A stretch of DNA of 35,214 nt from an uncultured bacterium (GTDB taxonomy: Bacteria; Patescibacteriota; Microgenomatia; UBA1400; PJMF01), in contig CAITDX010000003.1 in the NCBI GenBank assembly GCA_903891335.1, forward strand, positions 1 through 35,214, in the 5' to 3' direction. Below, in pieces: positions 30,680-35,214 of the stretch (within the stretch, counting starts at the first letter, position 1; every line of letters starts with the position of its first letter). A program made the translations under genes and the position numbers. The notes beneath the pieces were generated by a model. That model saw only the letters and a program-made list of their open reading frames with translations, had not been told where the DNA came from and searched no databases.

Positions 30680-32509
30680 TCAGGCAGCTTTTTTAAGTGC
30701 GTTTTGCTTCTGGACAATCGCAGCCAGCAGTTCATTGAGGCGTGCTTCTTGTTCTGGTTGACGAACTTGGACACTATCAAGGGCATTAATTTCTTCATTA
30801 ATCGCCTTAATTTCAGCCAACACTGCTTCCCGGCGAGCTCGCCTGAGCGTCTCTGACCATTCCTTATCCAAATCGATTGCCCCCACCATCGCTTCAAAAG
30901 CCGGCTGAGCCAGTGCCTCCATCAAGACTTGCTTGAGATCTTCAGCTAGATGATTGAGTAACTGCTCAGATGAATGATGAGTTTGGAGTTGCTGAAGCTG
31001 CTCGCGCAAACGATTGGCAACGCTACTACTAAATTGAATAGCCTGCATATCTGATAAGGCTTTGGCAAATTGGTCTTTGGTGAAGCGAAACAGCAAAAAA
31101 AATAGGTATGCTTCGCTTTGAGTCAAACTTGCTGGCGGTGTGTTTGGCTCTGCATTGGCAGTAGCTGGTACTGCCGACTGAGGGGTTGAGTTGGTGCTTT
31201 TGTTAATCGTACCAAATTTGGTCAAATCTGCCTTCAGCAGCGATTCGCGCACATTCAGGGCCTTGGCGAGCCTCTGGATGTAGAATTCTTTTTCGACACT
31301 GTGATCAATTGTCTCGAAGATGGGAGCTAGATAGTTGATAATCTGCCGTTGTCCATCTGGTTTGCTTGAATCATAGACGTCAAGAGCATGATTTTGCAAA
31401 AATTCATAAACTGACACCGCACTCTCGGTGAGTTCTCGCCATAGTTTGGGCTGCTCCCGAGCAAGCTCATCAGGATCTTTGGCTCGATGAGTAGCTGTTA
31501 ACAGTGGTGAATGCTTAAGGTCAATGACTTTGAGATCAAGTCCCTTGGCCTTGACCATAGGAATGGCCCGCTCCATGGCTTTGACCCCAGCCTCATCGGC
31601 ATCCAAACTCAAAATAATGGTCTTGGCTACTCGCGACAGCAAAGTGATTTGCTCCTGCGTCAGCGCCGAACCCTTGATCGCCACCACATGATTGACGTGC
31701 GCTTGGGTGGAAGAAATCATGTCAAACTCACCCTCCACCACGATCACCTGCTCTTTTTTCTTGATCTCACGAAATAGCTCACTATAGCCATAGAGAAGTT
31801 GCGATTTGTGATAAAGAGCGGTTTCTGGAGAGTTGATGTATTTAGCTTCTTTGACATCCTGGCTCAGGCTGCGCCCAGAAAAACCTACTACCTGACCACG
31901 ATGATTTTTGAGGGGAAACATCAAGCGCTCGCGAAATCGATCGTAGTAGCGCCCACCCTTGCCTTTGATAATCAAGCCAGTTTTTTCGATCTGCTCAAGC
32001 GAATAGTTTTTCTTGTGATGTAAATACTTGAGCAGCGAATCCCAAGCACTACTCGCCACTCCCAGTTGAAAAATCTTGATCGACTCACTGGTCGTACCAC
32101 GACTCTGTAGATACGCTCGTCCCACCTGTCCCACTTCATGCTTGGTCAGCAAAAAGTGATAATATTCCTTAGCAAGACTGAGAATCTCGAGCAAAATCTC
32201 GCGTTCCTCGTCTTCTCTGGTACGTTGAAATTCCTGCAAAGTGATGCCGGCTCGATCAGCCAAGGTTTTGAGGGCTTCATAGAAAGTCGAACCATCAAAA
32301 TTTTGCAGGAAATCCAGCACATCGCCGCTCACTCCACAACCAAAACAGCGATAGCGCTGCAAACTCGGATTGACGAAAAACGAGGGCGTCTTCTCACCAT
32401 GAAAAGGACAACACGCCTTGTAATTGATGCCAGCAGCATCAAGCTTGATGCGCTCGCCAATTACCTCGACGATGTTGTTGGCTTCTTTGACCGTGCGAAT
32501 CTGGGACAT
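30680..32509 (-). CDS. dnaG: DNA primase
   Basis: 609 residues. The N-terminal zinc-binding domain has CPFH (Cys34, His37) and CFGC (Cys55, Cys58) with EKTPSFFV between. The RNA polymerase/TOPRIM core shows GFSGRSL, then VVEGEFDMIS (catalytic Glu) and LSLDADEAG (the DxD). The last 200 residues are a helical, Gln/Glu-rich region that probably replaces the helicase-interaction domain. It makes RNA primers for replication. It follows the GT-C-like gene by 26 nt; that gap holds a short inverted repeat. The sigma factor gene often found after dnaG is not here; the CsoR-like operon follows instead. Confidence 0.96.
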   Translation of the reverse strand: MSQIRTVKEANNIVEVIGERIKLDAAGINYKACCPFHGEKTPSFFVNPSLQRYRCFGCGVSGDVLDFLQNFDGSTFYEALKTLADRAGITLQEFQRTREDEEREILLEILSLAKEYYHFLLTKHEVGQVGRAYLQSRGTTSESIKIFQLGVASSAWDSLLKYLHHKKNYSLEQIEKTGLIIKGKGGRYYDRFRERLMFPLKNHRGQVVGFSGRSLSQDVKEAKYINSPETALYHKSQLLYGYSELFREIKKKEQVIVVEGEFDMISSTQAHVNHVVAIKGSALTQEQITLLSRVAKTIILSLDADEAGVKAMERAIPMVKAKGLDLKVIDLKHSPLLTATHRAKDPDELAREQPKLWRELTESAVSVYEFLQNHALDVYDSSKPDGQRQIINYLAPIFETIDHSVEKEFYIQRLAKALNVRESLLKADLTKFGTINKSTNSTPQSAVPATANAEPNTPPASLTQSEAYLFFLLFRFTKDQFAKALSDMQAIQFSSSVANRLREQLQQLQTHHSSEQLLNHLAEDLKQVLMEALAQPAFEAMVGAIDLDKEWSETLRRARREAVLAEIKAINEEINALDSVQVRQPEQEARLNELLAAIVQKQNALKKAA

Positions 32510-32511
32510 AC

Positions 32512-32529
32512 GAGGATTTATTCATCCTC
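32512..32529. repeat. Short inverted repeat ahead of dnaG
   Basis: GAGGAT (32512-32517) and ATCCTC (32524-32529) with a 6-nt spacer. On the message it would form a small hairpin ending 3 nt before the dnaG ATG. Confidence 0.35.
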
Positions 32530-32535
32530 TTTATC

Positions 32536-35214
32536 TCATTTTTTGGCGGAAAATGCAAGGCGAGCCAGATATATAAAAACTCCAATCAACAAAGCGAAGC
32601 CAAAATACTGCAACAACTGCGGCCAGAAAAAGAGATAAATCACTTGCTTACTATCTGTTGATTCTGGCAACTGCCAAGCATTGGCCCAGTTGTTGAATTT
32701 CAGATGAGGCAGAAACTCACCATCAGACCAAGCTAGCCAGCCTGGGTCGTGGGCTTGCGATAATTTCAAAACTGAAGCTGTACAAGATTCAGGTAGATCC
32801 ACCTGGTAAAGCCAAAGTGCTTTCTTATCAACTGAAAAATCACAATCGGCTAACTGCGCCTTGGACTGCTCGCTTTCCTGAGCAAGATCGGTCGTTTCCA
32901 GTCGTAACTGACTTAAAAAATTATATGGCCACCAATACACTTCTGCTTGTCGGAGTAGATTTTGATTGGTTTCTCGACCATAGGAATCAGTTGATAAATA
33001 CATGGTGTAGCCACTGTGAAATGATTCAATTGGCGGCACAATCTGATAATTCACTCCTTCATCTAGATAAGTCTCTATGGGACTACGACCAAGACTTTCA
33101 GCCTGAATAGCAAAGACAAAAGGCAAAGAAGAGAGATTGCTTGCATCAAGGCGGAAGAGATAGCCAGCAGAGTGCCTAAGGTTTTCCAAATAAAAGTGAT
33201 CACACGAACTTGTTCCCGTCGCTTGATATAAAATCCCATCGACACGTTTTTCCTTGAAGAAACTCCCTTGATTGAGTGGACGACAATTTTTGGCAGCACT
33301 AGCACTAATTGGATCAGCAACCAAATCAGAGTAAATCATTATTTTGGGCAACTTAACTTGAAGGACTGATGGCAACGCTTCATCCATCTTAAATTGCTGC
33401 GCCTCTAGAGAAAAATCACTGAGATCGAAAAAGGCATAATCGAAGTACTCGTTTGGATTGTCAGTGCTCAGAGCAAAAACATTGCGCAAGTCAGTGCGCA
33501 ATAACACCCGTGCTGAACCAAGTTGTGTAAATGGACCAAGCACTTGATTATTAAGCACCAAGTGACAAGATGGAGCTTTTTGACAGTACTCACTACTCAG
33601 AACTATTTCTTGACTAAAATCAAAACTAAATCGAGTGTTTTGCTGATATAGTTCTGGCAAGAGAGCCTCTAGAGTCAATACTACTTGCTTATCCTCTACC
33701 CGCCAAGTTAACTGAAAAGGCAGTTGCGTTTCAGCTGCAAGGAAATCCGGCAAGTTGAGAGAAAATGCCTGTACTTGAGAATAGTAATTGCTCTGTAGGT
33801 AGATAAATTGCTCATCTTCACTAAGGGTAAATTCTTGTAGAATTTGGCTATGATTAGTGAATAAACTCGCAAACGGATAAATAATTTTCGCATTTGAGGC
33901 GGAATTATTATTTTCTTGAATGTAGTCGTGAAAATCTAAATATGCCTGATCATGCCAATTATGACGGTAATCATTATCAATTACTGGCACACCATCATAT
34001 AAACTGACAAAATCCTTTTCAAGAGTATTTTCCAAATCAATCACTTCATAGAGCCATAGAAAGTCATACTGTTTATGTAGCCTAATTTGGCTAGAAGCAG
34101 ACAACAGCTCCTTAAGTTGGTCATAGTTAAAGGGCTTACTCGTATTCCGATTCACCACTGAAGTATCAAGCAATAGATAATCAACGTCATACTTGTCTAG
34201 CACTTCTTCTAAGAGGTGGATATTTTTTTGGTCTAAGGCATACTGTAACTCCCAATAATATCCTTCTAAAGGCGCACTCCAAACATCAAAAGCCCGATCC
34301 AAAATCGGCTGTTTGATGCCATACCAGATAAAGCCAGAGCCCCGATAACCCCAATCATTCCACTGCCAACCATAAAAACTGTGCTGAGGTAAATTAGCAA
34401 TGCGACTACTTGCAGAAGCCTGATGTTTGAAATAATCAAAAAGCTCAAAGTACGCCTCTGGAATCTGCATGCGCAAGCGCTCATAGAAGAAGTGACCCTG
34501 AAAAGCCGGCCGAGAATAGACAAGTAATGAGCCGAAAAAGATCGAGGCAACTATGAAGCGAATTAAGCGTTTTTTAAACAAGGAGAAGAGGAAAGCGAGA
34601 CCGAAAGAAAGGAAGATGCTGTATAAAAATGATAGTGGAACCGCCCACTTGGTGAAAGATGACCTAAAAAATTGACTAAATAGAGGTACGTGATCTCGCA
34701 AAAGCCCATAGAAAAAACCAAATGGTGGGTTGGTGCCAAGTAACACAAAAAAACAAAGCAACAAACTAGTAAAAAAAGCAAAACGCCATTTGATTAGATT
34801 CCTCTGTTTCTTTTTGAAAAAAAATAAGTAGTAAATCCCCAATAAAAACAAAAAAGCATATAAAAAAGCTATTGTACTTATCCAAGGACGAGACAGATTA
34901 CTTTGCCAGGGATCAAGTAAGTAGACCATGTTACCCCATTCATCGAAATCATGCAAACCGAACCAATAACCCTTCATTGTTAGCAAGTCAGGCAGATTGC
35001 CGAAGCGATTGTTTTGCAGGAAAACACTTTCAGTTACCATAGAGTTGGCTTTGGACTGAACCGTCACCTCACTGCTTGTCAAAGTAAAAAATAAGGTAGG
35101 TAAAAACCAAAAGGCATTGACGCACAAAACTAATAAATAAACTTTGAGCGCAGTAAGAAATCGCTGTTTTCGAGATTTTTGACTTTTTTGCAATAAATAA
35201 AAAAGCAAAAAAAT
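32536..35214 (-). CDS. Large GT-C-like membrane glycosyltransferase (AftD/YfhO-like), 5' end cut off
   Basis: The frame is open to the right edge: the apparent TTG start at 35208 is internal, so the N-terminus lies outside. About 890 residues are visible. The first 240 or so contain several membrane helices (for example VYLLVLCVNAFWFLPTLFF) with the loop GYWFGLHDFDEWGNMV and LLRDHVPLFSQFFRSSFTKW, a layout seen in arabinofuranosyltransferase AftD-type and YfhO-type GT-C proteins. A long beta-rich extracytoplasmic region (about 260-850) follows, with sugar-binding-like segments, then one closing helix (LLQYFGFALLIGVFIYLARL). It probably transfers a lipid-linked sugar to the envelope. It ends 26 nt before dnaG. 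Confidence 0.7.
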   Translation of the reverse strand: MFLLFYLLQKSQKSRKQRFLTALKVYLLVLCVNAFWFLPTLFFTLTSSEVTVQSKANSMVTESVFLQNNRFGNLPDLLTMKGYWFGLHDFDEWGNMVYLLDPWQSNLSRPWISTIAFLYAFLFLLGIYYLFFFKKKQRNLIKWRFAFFTSLLLCFFVLLGTNPPFGFFYGLLRDHVPLFSQFFRSSFTKWAVPLSFLYSIFLSFGLAFLFSLFKKRLIRFIVASIFFGSLLVYSRPAFQGHFFYERLRMQIPEAYFELFDYFKHQASASSRIANLPQHSFYGWQWNDWGYRGSGFIWYGIKQPILDRAFDVWSAPLEGYYWELQYALDQKNIHLLEEVLDKYDVDYLLLDTSVVNRNTSKPFNYDQLKELLSASSQIRLHKQYDFLWLYEVIDLENTLEKDFVSLYDGVPVIDNDYRHNWHDQAYLDFHDYIQENNNSASNAKIIYPFASLFTNHSQILQEFTLSEDEQFIYLQSNYYSQVQAFSLNLPDFLAAETQLPFQLTWRVEDKQVVLTLEALLPELYQQNTRFSFDFSQEIVLSSEYCQKAPSCHLVLNNQVLGPFTQLGSARVLLRTDLRNVFALSTDNPNEYFDYAFFDLSDFSLEAQQFKMDEALPSVLQVKLPKIMIYSDLVADPISASAAKNCRPLNQGSFFKEKRVDGILYQATGTSSCDHFYLENLRHSAGYLFRLDASNLSSLPFVFAIQAESLGRSPIETYLDEGVNYQIVPPIESFHSGYTMYLSTDSYGRETNQNLLRQAEVYWWPYNFLSQLRLETTDLAQESEQSKAQLADCDFSVDKKALWLYQVDLPESCTASVLKLSQAHDPGWLAWSDGEFLPHLKFNNWANAWQLPESTDSKQVIYLFFWPQLLQYFGFALLIGVFIYLARLAFSAKK

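Noticed and set aside
32536..35208. TTG at 35208 as the true start of the large membrane protein
   Set aside because: The frame is open to the window edge and the first visible residues are already inside the protein, so the start lies outside.
1..35214. CRISPR array, transposase, integrase or prophage genes
   Set aside because: No regularly spaced repeats and no recognisable recombinase or phage structural proteins were found on either strand.

Overview
The window looks like a chromosomal segment of a Candidate Phyla Radiation (Patescibacteria) bacterium, most likely from the Microgenomates side. The signs are very dense gene packing, many small lineage-specific membrane proteins, trimmed housekeeping enzymes (AspRS apparently without its GAD domain, DnaX without zinc cysteines), a prenyl-phosphate phosphoribosyltransferase-like gene, and a promoter style in which the -10 box sits about 6-11 nt before the start codon. 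TGA and TAG both end genes normally, so this is the standard bacterial code. The lineage call is inference from gene content; no marker rRNA is present.

Layout. 1-1033 (minus): two overlapping exported or surface-protein genes, one cut by the window edge. 1131-1202: tRNA-Glu(CTC). 1203-3480: an AT-rich accessory pocket with a nuclease-like gene, a DUF5677-like gene, a possible leader peptide, and a candidate small RNA ending in a strong terminator. 3583-6645: a SemiSWEET-like transporter, a HAD-fold protein, a small membrane protein and class I fructose-bisphosphate aldolase. 6590-15269 (all minus): a long housekeeping run aspS-dacA-PepSY-like membrane protein-gltX-DPBB-like protein-ybeY-dnaX-ybaB-rdgB, covering translation, cell wall, replication and nucleotide sanitation. 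15390-18487: a cytidylate-kinase-like/DPPY-methyltransferase fusion, an alpha/beta hydrolase and a small ParB-like protein. 18581-22502: rmuC, a membrane protein, metG and tatD. 22567-28110 (plus): an envelope-glycan cluster of a GT2 glycosyltransferase broken by an amber codon, a GT39-type transferase, a small membrane protein, a WecA/MraY-like phosphosugar transferase and a DPPR-synthase-like UbiA protein. 28109-28277: a large nested inverted repeat. 28338-30620 (minus): a redox operon, CsoR/CstR-like repressor-trxA-trxB-maf, behind a clear operator palindrome. 30680-35214 (minus): dnaG and a giant multi-pass GT-C-like membrane protein cut by the right edge.

How the genes work together. The GT2, GT39, WecA-like, UbiA and large GT-C genes point to lipid-linked sugar synthesis and transfer to a surface polymer. 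The CsoR/CstR-like protein probably represses its own transcript and with it the thioredoxin system. The most unusual items are the kinase-methyltransferase fusion, the CstR-like sensor on a thioredoxin operon, the amber-interrupted glycosyltransferase, the 169-bp nested inverted repeat, and the widespread leaderless promoter arrangement.
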